Shown piece by piece: positions 35,141 to 44,645 of a stretch of DNA of 49,573 nt. Under the pieces are notes generated by a model. It was not told where the DNA came from and ran no database searches. It saw only the letters and a program-made list of their open reading frames with translations. The DNA lies in assembly GCA_947626765.1 (NCBI GenBank), contig CANQTQ010000009.1, positions 1 to 49,573 of the forward strand, given 5' to 3'. Made by a program: the position numbers and the translations under genes. How positions within the stretch are numbered: the stretch's first letter is position 1; each line of letters starts with the position of its first letter. The DNA comes from an uncultured Clostridia bacterium. Its GTDB lineage: Bacteria; Bacillota; Clostridia; TANB77; CAG-508.

Positions 35141-35739
35141 TTTATATATTTTAAAATAAACTGCAAAAACAAATAAATCACTTTTTTACTATTTTTATGA
35201 TTTACCATTTTTTACTTTTTTAAACTAAAACAACATAAAATAATAATTTTTATATTAAGATATTTCTTATGCTATATAAAGTTTTTTCTCAATAATTACA
35301 TATAATTTTTACTAATAAGAAATTTCCTACTTTAAACACTTAATTTGCCATACTTTAAAATAATTTTTTATTTATTACACACAAAATTATTTTATTAATA
35401 TTTTTTTAATAAAGCATATATGTTTAATTTAAATGCCGCACATTAAACATATTTTTCTTTATTATTTTAAATACTATTATTTTATTTTGCTTTTTAAATA
35501 TATATAAATCTCTTCTTTACCAAAATTGGTAACAACTGTTATTTATTATAACGGTTTTTTTTGTTTTTGTCAAATTATTTATGTTAACTGTATCTAAAAA
35601 AATAATTTTCTTTATGCATTAATCATATAAATTGCATTTACTTTATGGAATTGTATTTAACTTTTCACTTAATGAAAAAAATAATTTATTATATTAAAAA
35701 TACCTATATCCTATTTCTAAGTGCCTAAAAGCAAGCATT
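35141..35739. other. Long AT-rich gap without a gene
   Basis: There is no credible frame. It holds a plus-strand terminator-like hairpin (35534-35562), a palindrome ACCAAAATTGGT (about 35520-35531) and, at its left end by position, the upstream region of the RNase J gene. The end near the ROK gene holds REP-like copy B. Confidence 0.5.
35534..35562 (+). terminator. Orphan terminator-like hairpin
   Basis: AACTGTTA (35534-35541) pairs with TAACGGTT (35549-35556) and runs into eight Ts on the plus strand. No plus-strand gene precedes it, so it may end a small RNA made antisense to the RNase J leader. Confidence 0.45.
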
Positions 35740-35750
35740 TTAACCTTTTT
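35701..35750 (-). repeat. REP-like hairpin repeat, copy B
   Basis: On the minus strand AAAATGCTTGCTTTTAGGCA then CTTAGAAATAGGATATAGG; it overlaps the stop of the ROK gene. It is the most diverged copy; TTGCTTTT and CACTTAG are kept. Confidence 0.45.
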
Positions 35751-36705
35751 CTAACACTGAGCCAATAATTCCTGCATCATTTCCTAAACTAGCAAGTTTT
35801 AGCTCTGGTAATTCTTCTTTATTAAAAACATATTTTCTTTCATTATATTCTTTTAATAATTGTTTATATAAAATATCTTCAAAATAAACAAAACTACCAC
35901 CTAGTGAAATTGCTTGTGGTTCAAATATGTCTATTATATTAGAAAGCCCAATAATTAAGTTATTAATATATTCATTTATAATATTTTTAACTTTTTCGTC
36001 TTGCTTTTTAGCATTTAATATTTCTAATAAATCTTTAGCTAAAATTTCTTCATTTAATTTTAACTCTTGTATAAATTTATTTTTTAGTCTTTTTATAGAG
36101 CAATAAGTTTCAAAGCAACCTTTTTTACCACAATTACATGGATTTCCATTTATATCTATAACCATATGTCCTATTTCAAATGCTGGATATCTAATAGGCT
36201 GTAATTGTTTATTTCCCATAAAAACACTACCACCAATACCAGTTCCTAAACACAAAAATACACAATCGCTATATTTGTTTAAGCTACCATATGCTTTTTC
36301 TGCTAGTGCTGCACATTTAGCATCATTTCTTACTATTATTTTGCCATTATATACACTTTTTATAATAGTTGTAATATCTAACTCTTTTAAACCTAAATTT
36401 ACTATAGAAGTAATTTTTCCATCTTTTGGAGTTCCCGCACATGCTACACCAATTAATTCTATATTATAATTTTCTTTTAATTTTGTAATTGTTTCTATAA
36501 TATATTTTTCTATAAATTCAGATATATTAGAATTCTCTTTTTGGCCATCTTGTGTTTTATTATTTACTTTGTAATTACTTAATGCTTCTTTATTACTCAT
36601 TTTATAGCTGCTTAAATCTGTTTCATATTTCTCTATTATTTTTCCATTTTCATTTACTAAACCAATTCCTATATGACTTCCACCAATATCAATTCCTATT
36701 TTCAT
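35740..36705 (-). CDS. ROK family sugar kinase (glucokinase-like)
   Basis: IDIGGSHIGIGLV is the ATP phosphate-1 loop and VFLCLGTGIGGSVFMG the second. GHMVIDINGNPCNCGKKGCFETYCS contains the ROK zinc motif CxCGxxGCxE. The 321 residues fit a glucokinase or related sugar kinase; the substrate cannot be told. An insertion rich in Lys/Asn (about 35-60) precedes the hinge. There is no DNA-binding N-terminus, so it is not a ROK repressor. Confidence 0.85.
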   Translation of the reverse strand: MKIGIDIGGSHIGIGLVNENGKIIEKYETDLSSYKMSNKEALSNYKVNNKTQDGQKENSNISEFIEKYIIETITKLKENYNIELIGVACAGTPKDGKITSIVNLGLKELDITTIIKSVYNGKIIVRNDAKCAALAEKAYGSLNKYSDCVFLCLGTGIGGSVFMGNKQLQPIRYPAFEIGHMVIDINGNPCNCGKKGCFETYCSIKRLKNKFIQELKLNEEILAKDLLEILNAKKQDEKVKNIINEYINNLIIGLSNIIDIFEPQAISLGGSFVYFEDILYKQLLKEYNERKYVFNKEELPELKLASLGNDAGIIGSVLEKG

Positions 36706-36769
36706 AATTATATAATCCTTTCTATAATATGTATTGTTTTATAAAATATATTATATATGTGTAAAATCT

Positions 36770-36816
36770 GACCTGTACCTAAATGCTTAAAAGCAAGCAA
36801 TAGAACCCTGTAACTC
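36770..36816 (-). repeat. REP-like hairpin repeat, copy C
   Basis: On the minus strand GAGTTACAGGGTTCTATTGC then TTGCTTTTAAGCATTTAGGTACAGGTC. It lies between the ROK start and the pilC terminator and resembles copy A over about 45 bases. Confidence 0.55.
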
Positions 36817-36850
36817 AAAAAAAGTTGCCCCTATACAGGACAACTTTTTT
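36817..36850 (-). terminator. Terminator of the pilus operon
   Basis: AAAAAAAGTTG (36817-36827) pairs with CAACTTTTTT (36841-36850). On the minus strand it follows the pilC stop after about 6 bases and ends in Ts. Confidence 0.85.
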
Positions 36851-36855
36851 ACTTT

Positions 36856-38202
36856 TTATGTTAGTGCGTCTATTAACCAATTTCCCATATATAATTGGAT
36901 ACATGGTGCAAGTACTACTACTACTAAGAATATTAATACTATTCCAACGAATAAGTAAGATATTTCTGGTAATACTTTCATTATCTTGTTTAAGCTTTCT
37001 TGAATATCTACATCCATGTAGTCTAATAATTTTTCCATCATTTCTGGAAGGTCTGTTTGCATACCTATTTTTAACATTTCAATTTCCATTGCTCTACATA
37101 GTCCAGAATTTTCAAATGGCTCTATCCATGAACCACCAATAAGTAAGTTATTAATAGATGTTTCTACTATTGATAACATTACATAGTTTTTTACTACACT
37201 TTTACTAACCTCTAATGCATCTTGAATTCTCATTCCATTTTGTAAGTTTAAAAGCATTGCTCTCATTAATCTTGAGAAATCTATACCAAATATTAATCTA
37301 CCGAAAACTGGTGCTTTATATTTAAAATAGTGCCAATTGTATTTTCCTTTTGGCGTGTTTATATAAGCAATTATAATTCCTACTATTGCTGCAACAATGC
37401 CAACAGGAATATACCAATATGCCATCAGCCAGTCTAAGAAATCCATAAACCACAGCGTTATACCTGGTAAGGTGGCACTACTACCCATTTGCACAAATAC
37501 ATCTTGAATTGCAGGTAATACAAATATAGTTCCTACAACTAATAATATAAGTATTGCTACAAATTGTCCAATATTTGGAATTAATATACTTTTAATTTTC
37601 TTGTTTCTTGCTGTAGTATCATCTAAGTATTTTACTGCTTGTTCTAGAGATTTAGTAAGTGATCCTGAAAGTTCACCTACTCTAATCATATTTACATATA
37701 TATATGGGAATATATCTGAATAATATTCCATTGTAGTATACATGTATTCTCCAGCTTCTACACCTGCTAAAATATCTTCTATTACACCTCTAAATGAAAG
37801 GTTTTCTGTACTACTTATAAGTGTACTTAGTGCGTGAATATTATTAAAGTTTGCCTTTTTTAATAAGTAGAAATTCTGTGTAAATATAATAAGATCTCTT
37901 TCAGTAATTCTTTGACCTACAGATAAAGCTATATTAAATTTTTCTCTTGCTGTTTGCTTACTACCAGATTTTCCTTGAATAATAGTTGCAGAGTTAGAAG
38001 CTTGCATAACTTCATCAATGTCTATTACATTTCTTCTATTTGCTTTTGATTTTTTGCTTCTATAACCTATTTGTATTACTTCAATAGGAAGCAAATCGTT
38101 ACTTTTAAGTTTTTTAATTAAATTGCTTTTACTAGATTGTTCTACTCTGTTTCTAACAATTTGACCTTGTTTAGTAACAGCTTTGTACATATACTCTGGC
38201 AC
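36856..38202 (-). CDS. pilC: Type IV pilus inner membrane platform protein PilC
   Basis: There are two T2SF domains (about 110-235 and 310-435). FTQNFYLLKKANFNNIHALSTL, GEYMYTTMEYYSDIFPYIYVNMIRVGELSGSL and GMRIQDALEVSKSVV are typical. Three membrane segments include FVAILILLVVGTIFVLPAIQ and YLFVGIVLIFLVVVVLAPCI. The start is GTG with AGGAG 8 bases upstream. It is the last gene of the operon, 18 bases after pilT. Confidence 0.92.
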   Translation of the reverse strand: MPEYMYKAVTKQGQIVRNRVEQSSKSNLIKKLKSNDLLPIEVIQIGYRSKKSKANRRNVIDIDEVMQASNSATIIQGKSGSKQTAREKFNIALSVGQRITERDLIIFTQNFYLLKKANFNNIHALSTLISSTENLSFRGVIEDILAGVEAGEYMYTTMEYYSDIFPYIYVNMIRVGELSGSLTKSLEQAVKYLDDTTARNKKIKSILIPNIGQFVAILILLVVGTIFVLPAIQDVFVQMGSSATLPGITLWFMDFLDWLMAYWYIPVGIVAAIVGIIIAYINTPKGKYNWHYFKYKAPVFGRLIFGIDFSRLMRAMLLNLQNGMRIQDALEVSKSVVKNYVMLSIVETSINNLLIGGSWIEPFENSGLCRAMEIEMLKIGMQTDLPEMMEKLLDYMDVDIQESLNKIMKVLPEISYLFVGIVLIFLVVVVLAPCIQLYMGNWLIDALT

Positions 38203-38220
38203 TTTATCATCTCCTTTTTA

Positions 38221-39345
38221 TTAATTGCTAACTTTTGATTTTTCTTGACTATCTCTTTTTATTTTTAATTGCATAATTGTTCTATTTAATGTTTCAATAT
38301 TTTTTTCTTCTATTTGTGATTTTGCTTGGTCTAAAGTAATTTTATCTGCTACAAATAGTTCTGCTAAAGAATTTATTAATCCAATGCTTCCTTTATCTGA
38401 ATTACTTTGAATAGCATCTTCTATTTCAGAAACACTAATTTTTTCTTTACGAATTATACCTGCTACAATGTTATCTACTACCATTACTTCTGGTACTAAA
38501 ACAAGTGAGCCATCTCTACCTTTTAATAATCTTTGAGATACTACTAGTTTTAATAGTGAAGATATTAAGTATTTTATTGTTTGTTGGTCTCGTATATCAT
38601 AAAAGTTAATCATTCTGTCTATAGTTTCTGCACAAGATTTTGTGTGAAGTGTTCCTATTACTAAGTGCCCAGCTTCTGCTGTTTCAATTGCTGCTTCCAT
38701 AGTTTCTTTGTCACGAATCTCTCCTATAATTAGAATATCGCAGTCCTCTCTTAAAGAGTTTTTAACACCACTACTAAAATCTAAGCAATCTCTACCTACA
38801 CCTATTTCTTTTTGTACAATAATTGATTTTTTACATTTATGTTTGTATTCTACTGGGTTTTCCAAAGTTAATATTTTTTTATTTTGATTTTCATTTATTT
38901 CATTAATAAGAGCATTTAATGTAGTTGTTTTACCAGAGTTTGTTTTACCAGTTACTAATATTAAACCTTGTGGCTGGCTCATCATTCTTCTAACAATATC
39001 TGGTACTCCTAAATCTTCATATTTTGGAAGTACATTTTTTATAAGTCTTAGTACTAATACTGGTACTTCATCTACTGTTGAAATGTTAACCCTTAGTCTT
39101 ATATCTCCAAATACATAAGAACAGTCTAATTTTCTAGTTTCTCTATAAACTTTGTCTTTATCTACATTTCCTCTTACAAAGTAATCATAAATTTCTACCA
39201 TGTCATCATTGGTTAATTCTTCTGCTTCCTCTACTTCTACTAAATCTCTTCTAATTCTTAAAATAGGTTTAATGCCTGAAATTAAATGCACGTCAGAAGC
39301 ATCTCTTTTTACAGCCTCATTTAAGATTTTCTCTATATCAACCAT
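38221..39345 (-). CDS. pilT: Pilus retraction ATPase PilT
   Basis: KRDASDVHLISGIKPILRIR begins the PilT N-domain. Walker A is GKTNSGKTTT (about 130-139), the Asp box is EDCDILIIGEIRDKETMEAAIETAEAGHLVIGTLHTKSC, and the AIETAEAGH stretch is typical of PilT. The C-terminus extends about 30 residues with many charged residues. It drives pilus retraction. Confidence 0.92.
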   Translation of the reverse strand: MVDIEKILNEAVKRDASDVHLISGIKPILRIRRDLVEVEEAEELTNDDMVEIYDYFVRGNVDKDKVYRETRKLDCSYVFGDIRLRVNISTVDEVPVLVLRLIKNVLPKYEDLGVPDIVRRMMSQPQGLILVTGKTNSGKTTTLNALINEINENQNKKILTLENPVEYKHKCKKSIIVQKEIGVGRDCLDFSSGVKNSLREDCDILIIGEIRDKETMEAAIETAEAGHLVIGTLHTKSCAETIDRMINFYDIRDQQTIKYLISSLLKLVVSQRLLKGRDGSLVLVPEVMVVDNIVAGIIRKEKISVSEIEDAIQSNSDKGSIGLINSLAELFVADKITLDQAKSQIEEKNIETLNRTIMQLKIKRDSQEKSKVSN

Positions 39346-39362
39346 TGTTTTCCTCCTATGTA

Positions 39363-40985
39363 TTAATAAATAATTAATTTATTGTTTAACTCATCTAAAG
39401 TAGTAATTCCATTTAGTACTTTATAAATTCCATCTATAATTAGTGGTCTATAGCCTAATTCTAATGCAGCTTTTCTTATTTCCATACTAGATGCATCTCT
39501 TGAAATTAAGTCTTTTATTTCATCATTAATATTTAATATTTCAAAAATACCAATTCTGTCTAAGTAGCCACTTTGGTTACAATGTTTACAACCAACTGCA
39601 TCATAAGTTTTCTTATCTTTTAAATCAAATTTAATATTGTATTTTTCGCCTATTTTATTTATTACTTCAATTTCTTTTTCATTAAAGTCTCTTTCTTTTG
39701 CACAATGTGGGCATATTTTTCTAACTAATCTTTGAGATACTGATGTTGCTAAAATACTAGCAATATCATAGTTAGATATACCTATTTTTCTAAGTCTTGT
39801 AATAACCTCTATACTGTCTATTGTATGTATTGTAGACAAAACATAGTGTCCTGTTTGTCCTGCTTGCATTGCAATTTCTGCTGTTTCTTTATCACGAATT
39901 TCACCTACTAGAATAATATCTGGGTCCTGTCTTAAAACAGTTCTTAATGCATCAGAAAAGCTTTCTTTAGCATCTATTTCAATTTGGTTTAATCCATTTA
40001 TTCTAATTTCTACTGGGTCTTCAATTGTAGTAATATTTATGTTTGGATTATTTAAATAATCTATAATACTATAAAGTGTTGTTGTTTTACCTTCACCAGT
40101 TGGCGCAGCAACAACTGTAATACTGTTTCTTTTATTAAAACTATTTCTAACAAGTTCATCATCTTGTGGAAATCCTAAATCAAAAATTCCTCTAATATTA
40201 GCATTTTTCTTTAATAATCTTAATACAAATTTTTCTCCATATACATTTCTTTGTGATGATACACGAATATTATATTCTGGATAAAGAAGTATTCTACCAT
40301 CTTGAGATTCTTGTTTTTCTTGATGCATATTAGAAATTGCTTTTAATCTACCTATTAATTGTGCTTGTTTATCTTTATTAATTTCTACTGCTGTAATTAA
40401 TCTACCATCTATTCTGTATCTAACTCTTATGCTATCTTCTTGTGGCTCAATATGAATATCACTTGCTCTTTTTTCCATAGCAGTTTTAATAATGCTATCT
40501 ACTAAACCAGAAATATCTGCATCTGCATTTATTTGTTCTGATGCAGTTCCCTCAAATGTATCTATTAATTTATCTATATTACTTTCAAAAGTAATATATT
40601 TTTCCATTATTAAACCTTTATTTAATAATAGCAATCTAACAACATCTATTGACCTTTTATTTGTTGTATCTGCAAAACAAACTTTTATTTTTCCAGCTGT
40701 TATTTCAAATGGAATAGCTTTATTTTGTTTCATTAAATCTAAAGAAATAAAGTCAATTGAGTTTATTTTAATATCTGCTTCTGTTAAATAAATAGCTTTT
40801 TCTTCTAATATTTCTCCCATTGCTTGAATTAAAACATAAGAATCGCAAAGTCCTAAAATATTAAGAATATCTCCTATTTTTTTTCTTGGGTGTTCTTTTT
40901 GGTAGTCTAATGCTTCTTGAATATTACTTTCTGTAACAACTCCTCTTCTTACAAGTTCAATTCCTAGTGGTTGTTTTTTATCCAT
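39363..40985 (-). CDS. pilB: Pilus extension ATPase PilB (GspE family)
   Basis: The N-terminal MshEN-like domain (LGIELVRRGVVTESNIQEALDYQ...KIGDILNILG) could bind c-di-GMP in relatives. The core has ASDIHIEPQEDSIRVRYRIDGRL, Walker A APTGEGKTTTLYSI, RQDPDIILVGEIRDKETAE and the tetracysteine CPHC...CKHC. Length 540 is normal. It polymerises the pilin subunits, working against PilT. Confidence 0.93.
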   Translation of the reverse strand: MDKKQPLGIELVRRGVVTESNIQEALDYQKEHPRKKIGDILNILGLCDSYVLIQAMGEILEEKAIYLTEADIKINSIDFISLDLMKQNKAIPFEITAGKIKVCFADTTNKRSIDVVRLLLLNKGLIMEKYITFESNIDKLIDTFEGTASEQINADADISGLVDSIIKTAMEKRASDIHIEPQEDSIRVRYRIDGRLITAVEINKDKQAQLIGRLKAISNMHQEKQESQDGRILLYPEYNIRVSSQRNVYGEKFVLRLLKKNANIRGIFDLGFPQDDELVRNSFNKRNSITVVAAPTGEGKTTTLYSIIDYLNNPNINITTIEDPVEIRINGLNQIEIDAKESFSDALRTVLRQDPDIILVGEIRDKETAEIAMQAGQTGHYVLSTIHTIDSIEVITRLRKIGISNYDIASILATSVSQRLVRKICPHCAKERDFNEKEIEVINKIGEKYNIKFDLKDKKTYDAVGCKHCNQSGYLDRIGIFEILNINDEIKDLISRDASSMEIRKAALELGYRPLIIDGIYKVLNGITTLDELNNKLIIY

Positions 40986-41069
40986 TTCGTACCTCCATAT
41001 TCTTTTGTATTAATATTATTATACTACATATTTCGACAAAACAATATATTTTGTTTAATTTACATAAAA

Positions 41070-41567
41070 TTACCAGTATTTTAAAACATATTCAATAGTT
41101 TTATCAAATCTTTGATATATACTTTTATTTAGTTCTTCATCAGGTGTTCCTTCTCTAATTTTCTTTCCAATAATTAAATGAACATTAATTAATTTTTTTG
41201 TTATATTAGCTTCTGGTTCATCATTATTTATTACATCATAGCTACCTTCTGTAAATTGTACAGATTGCACTTGACTTGCTACTATAGTTTCATTTCTATA
41301 AATATCTGTACCTTTTAGTTCATAAACTGTACCATTTTCAAATGTTATTTTTGTTGGTTCTATTGTAGCTTCTTTGTTGCTCTTTACATCATTTATAAAA
41401 AACATATTAAACTTGTTAAATTCAACTGCATATTTATCTTGGTCTTTTATTATATTTGCGTTTGAAAAAAAGTTAGAAGACATATATGCAATAACAGATA
41501 TTATAATAGTTGCTACTATAATATAAACAACTAATAAAGTTAAAGTAATGCCTTTTTGATTTTTCAT
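41070..41567 (-). CDS. Pseudopilin (165 aa)
   Basis: KNQKG then ITLTLLVVYIIVATIIISVIAYM is a prepilin leader cut after Gly-5. The hydrophobic helix lacks the usual Glu at position 5 of the mature protein. The rest is a small beta-rich domain (TFENGTVYELKGTDIYRNE). It overlaps the preceding pseudopilin gene by four bases, so it is a minor pilin of the same fibre. Confidence 0.8.
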   Translation of the reverse strand: MKNQKGITLTLLVVYIIVATIIISVIAYMSSNFFSNANIIKDQDKYAVEFNKFNMFFINDVKSNKEATIEPTKITFENGTVYELKGTDIYRNETIVASQVQSVQFTEGSYDVINNDEPEANITKKLINVHLIIGKKIREGTPDEELNKSIYQRFDKTIEYVLKYW

Positions 41568-41989
41568 TCTTCTTCTCCTTTAAATTCCTTTACCTTTAGT
41601 GTTTTTATTGAAATATTTCTCTCTTCGCCATTAAAATTATATCCTAATCTTACATGTACTGTTTTTACAAGTTCATTTGTAATGTCATCTGGCTCTATTT
41701 CAATATTTATACTAAAACTATTTGGAATACTAAAATCAGTTCGCATTTGTGAAATTAAATTATCTATTGTAGCTTCTTTAACTTCATTATATCCTAGTTT
41801 ATCTATGCGCTCCATAATTTGAACAACAAAAAGCATAGCTACTGAATCTATCTTTGTACCTGCTTGTACTTTATAAATTGTTACAAAACCTGTAGATATT
41901 AGTCCAGCAAATAAAAGAATAATTACTATTGCAATTGTTGCATCTTGAAGTGTAAATGCTTTATTTGACTTTAATTTTGCATTTTTCAT
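41564..41989 (-). CDS. Pseudopilin (141 aa) with Asp at position +5
   Basis: KSNKA then FTLQDATIAIVIILLFAGLISTGFV is a prepilin leader cut after Ala instead of Gly, and Asp stands where Glu5 is usual. The globular part (SINIEIEPDDITNELVKTVHVRLGYNF) is small. It lies between pilD and the next pseudopilin and is a likely minor pilin. Confidence 0.78.
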   Translation of the reverse strand: MKNAKLKSNKAFTLQDATIAIVIILLFAGLISTGFVTIYKVQAGTKIDSVAMLFVVQIMERIDKLGYNEVKEATIDNLISQMRTDFSIPNSFSINIEIEPDDITNELVKTVHVRLGYNFNGEERNISIKTLKVKEFKGEEE

Positions 41990-42012
41990 ATTGTATTCCT
42001 TTCATTTAGTTT

Positions 42013-42819
42013 TTAAAAAAATATATAATAATTAGCTGTAATTAAACATATAATATTTGTAATACATAAGTAAAAACCAATAGGAATAGGTTTTTCTTCT
42101 TTAGTATTTACTTTTTTTCGTATTATATTAATTAATTTTTTTATAACTTGAGCTATAGCAATTGCTAGTAATGTAAATTCTATTGTTAATATACTAATAG
42201 TTTCATATGTAAACATTAAAAATAGCATACAAAGTAATAAAATATCTGTAACATAACTATTTTTTACTTTTTTTCTTAGGTAAAATGTGTTTAGTAAAAT
42301 AAGAAGAATAACTATTACTAAATATATAGCATATCTATACACATTAGGGTCTTTTTCTACTATATATAGATAAGCTATATATAATGCTTGCATTATATAA
42401 CCAAATAATAATACACCTTTTTCTATTTTATGATTTTCTTTATCTATTCCTGCTATTATAAATAGTGTAGCAATATATATTAATCCAAATATAAAATATA
42501 CTATAGTGCTTATATTAAATGTAAATATACTTAATTTTATAGACATAGCAAATAGAACAAAAACTATACCAGATAAGACTTCTAAAATTAAATATCTTGG
42601 TCTTATTTTTTGTCCACAATATCTACATTTTCCTCTTAAAAATATATAACTTACAATTGGAAGCATATCAAAAAAGCCTAATTTATGATTGCAATTTGGG
42701 CAGTATGAACGCTTATGAGTAATATCTTGTTTTAGTGGTATACGATATACTGCTAATGTAAAAAAACTACCAAATAATGTTCCAATTATGAAAATTATAA
42801 TATATAAAAATATGTCCAT
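42013..42819 (-). CDS. pilD: Prepilin leader peptidase PilD
   Basis: FGSFFTLAVYRIP opens the protein. The cytosolic zinc loop CPNC...CRYC is intact, and GKCRYCGQKIRPRYLILEVLSG is typical. About seven to eight membrane segments follow. The first catalytic Asp is in IAGIDKENHKIEKG; the second motif, usually GxGD, reads YVTDILLL, keeping the Asp but not the glycines. It cleaves and methylates the pilins. Confidence 0.88.
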   Translation of the reverse strand: MDIFLYIIIFIIGTLFGSFFTLAVYRIPLKQDITHKRSYCPNCNHKLGFFDMLPIVSYIFLRGKCRYCGQKIRPRYLILEVLSGIVFVLFAMSIKLSIFTFNISTIVYFIFGLIYIATLFIIAGIDKENHKIEKGVLLFGYIMQALYIAYLYIVEKDPNVYRYAIYLVIVILLILLNTFYLRKKVKNSYVTDILLLCMLFLMFTYETISILTIEFTLLAIAIAQVIKKLINIIRKKVNTKEEKPIPIGFYLCITNIICLITANYYIFF

Positions 42820-42905
42820 AATTTTAAGTTTTCCTTTAATTTTTACAATTAATTTTTCGTTTATTATTTTTTGTTAATAAGATTTAAAACTATTTATAAA
42901 AGTTT

Positions 42906-42932
42906 AGGCATATACACTTTTTGCATATGCCT
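42906..42932 (-). terminator. Attenuator-like hairpin after the major pilin gene
   Basis: AGGCATAT and ATATGCCT form an 8-bp stem on the minus strand followed by a weak T run, 41 bases after the pilin stop. It could favour extra pilin message over the downstream genes. Confidence 0.5.
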
Positions 42933-42972
42933 TTCCCTTTTATTAAATATTATTATATTTTTGCTAAGCGAA

Positions 42973-43428
42973 TTACTCACTAGCAGCATCAGCATAAGTT
43001 ACTGCTGCAGCACCGTTTGTAAAAGTTACAGTAAAATCAACTTTTGGGTGTTTCTTTGCTGTTACTTTTACAGTCCCTGCAGTTATAACACCATCTTTAA
43101 CAGTTAAACTAGTATCACCTACTGTAAAATCACCACTTGCTGGGAAGAATTTTTGTGCCCATCCTGCGTTAGCAGTACTATCAGTAATTGTTGCTTCTCC
43201 ACCTACAGCTGTTTTTGTGTAGTAGTCTGTCATAACAGCTACTTGCATTTGTGATGCATAGTCTTGAATTGAACCTGCTGTAGTTGCTTTTGCAGCATTT
43301 TGAGCTTCACTAAAGATACCTCCGTCAGCTAAAACATAAGTAATAGTAATACCTGCTAAGATTAATAGTACAACAATTGTAACTACTAATGCAATTAAAG
43401 TAATACCATTTTCATTAGTTTTTTTCAT
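42973..43428 (-). CDS. pilA: Major type IV pilin
   Basis: KKTNENG then ITLIALVVTIVVLLILAGITITYVL is a class III-like prepilin leader cut after Gly; the mature chain lacks Glu5, as in many clostridial pilins. The remainder is a compact beta domain rich in Ala, Thr, Gly and Lys (GEATITDSTANAG..., VKVTAKKHPKVDFTVTF). It has the strongest ribosome binding site of the operon (AAAGGAG) and is flanked by a hairpin, which fits high expression. Confidence 0.85.
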   Translation of the reverse strand: MKKTNENGITLIALVVTIVVLLILAGITITYVLADGGIFSEAQNAAKATTAGSIQDYASQMQVAVMTDYYTKTAVGGEATITDSTANAGWAQKFFPASGDFTVGDTSLTVKDGVITAGTVKVTAKKHPKVDFTVTFTNGAAAVTYADAASE

Positions 43429-43497
43429 AGTTTTTTACTCCTTTCTCTTTAGATTATTGTTATATTTTTATATTTATTTAAATAAATATAACCGAAA

Positions 43498-43941
43498 TTA
43501 TTTTAGACCTGTATTTTCAAAGTAAGTGCCTGTTGAATTTGGGTCTGCTGTTTGATTTGTAGAATTGCCTGAGCCTCCAGATGAACTGCTTCCCGAGCTA
43601 CCAGTACCATCTACATTTCCACCTTGTGTATTTTCATCTATAGTAGGACTTGCTGAAAATGGATCAGGTTTTCCTGCTATATAACTTTCTTCATCTTCAT
43701 ATATTGAAAGGTCTGCTCCTGTAATATCATATGTTAAATTTTCTCCAGTATTTAAGTTAGAGCCTTCAACTTCTTGTTCTATTTCTTCTTTTACATTATC
43801 AGGAGTAGAATATGCTTCTAATTTATTTGGTATTGCTTTGTTTGCTGGAATATAATCATAAAATACAACTCCTAAGACTAAAACAATAGCTACACATAGT
43901 AATAACATTATGCATATTTCTTTTAAAACTGATTTAATCAT
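43498..43941 (-). CDS. Membrane-anchored pilus protein, PilP-like (147 aa)
   Basis: The N-terminal membrane segment (IMLLLCVAIVLVLGVVFYDYI) is followed by an acidic stretch and then a Gly/Ser/Asn-rich tail (GTGSSGSSSSGGSGNSTNQ). The motif GKPDPF resembles the (R)DPF of PilP and GspC inner-membrane proteins. It follows pilO, where pilP stands in Gram-negative operons. The PilP assignment is inference from motif and place. Confidence 0.55.
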   Translation of the reverse strand: MIKSVLKEICIMLLLCVAIVLVLGVVFYDYIPANKAIPNKLEAYSTPDNVKEEIEQEVEGSNLNTGENLTYDITGADLSIYEDEESYIAGKPDPFSASPTIDENTQGGNVDGTGSSGSSSSGGSGNSTNQTADPNSTGTYFENTGLK

Positions 43942-43961
43942 ATTTTCCTCCTTTTAAATTT

Positions 43962-44645
43962 TTATTGCACTTCATTTTCTGCATTTGCACTTGTAGGCTC
44001 AGCAGATTGTCCATCTTGAGTAGGCTGTTCTTGCTGTGCATTAGGATCAACAGTACCTCCACCTTGTAAGGTTTCTTGTTTAACACTAACATTTGTTACT
44101 AAAAATGTTGCTGTTAAATTTTCTCCACTAGGTATTAATTTAAAGTTTCTAATTCTAAATCCTAGTTTTGCATCATCTTCTATATCTGATAAAAATGTTA
44201 TTATTCTGCTATATTTACCTGAAACAGTAAAATTAATATTGTTAGAATCTGGTGATGAACCAGATGTTATTTCATATTTTAAGTTAACACGTGTTGATGT
44301 TGCATATCTACCAAACTTTGTTAATAAAAATTCTACTGTATATTCTTCTTTTACTGTTGCTTGTTTAATTTCTTCTTCTGTACTAACACTTGCTAAATCT
44401 AAATATTCATCTCTAGCTTTTAATAAATTAGAAACGCTTGTATCTAATGAACTAGTTTTAGCTGGATAGTTAGTATTCATTAACAATTCTGTTTGTGCAA
44501 TTTCTTGTGTAAGTTTTTCATTTTCATTTTTTATTTGTTTTACACTTAATACTTTTATATTGCCAATGGCTATTCCTTTAACTATTGCGAAATATGCCAT
44601 GACAATTAATAATATAATTAAAATAGTTATTAAAATCTTTTTCAT
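43962..44645 (-). CDS. pilO: Type IV pilus assembly protein PilO
   Basis: One membrane segment (ITILIILLIVMAYFAIVKGIAI) is followed by a coiled coil (about 35-75) and a ferredoxin-like domain (VEFLLTKFGRYATSTRVNLKYEI; INFTVSGKYSRIITFLSDIEDDA). It ends in a Gln/Pro-rich tail. It overlaps the pilM/N gene by four bases. Confidence 0.85.
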   Translation of the reverse strand: MKKILITILIILLIVMAYFAIVKGIAIGNIKVLSVKQIKNENEKLTQEIAQTELLMNTNYPAKTSSLDTSVSNLLKARDEYLDLASVSTEEEIKQATVKEEYTVEFLLTKFGRYATSTRVNLKYEITSGSSPDSNNINFTVSGKYSRIITFLSDIEDDAKLGFRIRNFKLIPSGENLTATFLVTNVSVKQETLQGGGTVDPNAQQEQPTQDGQSAEPTSANAENEVQ

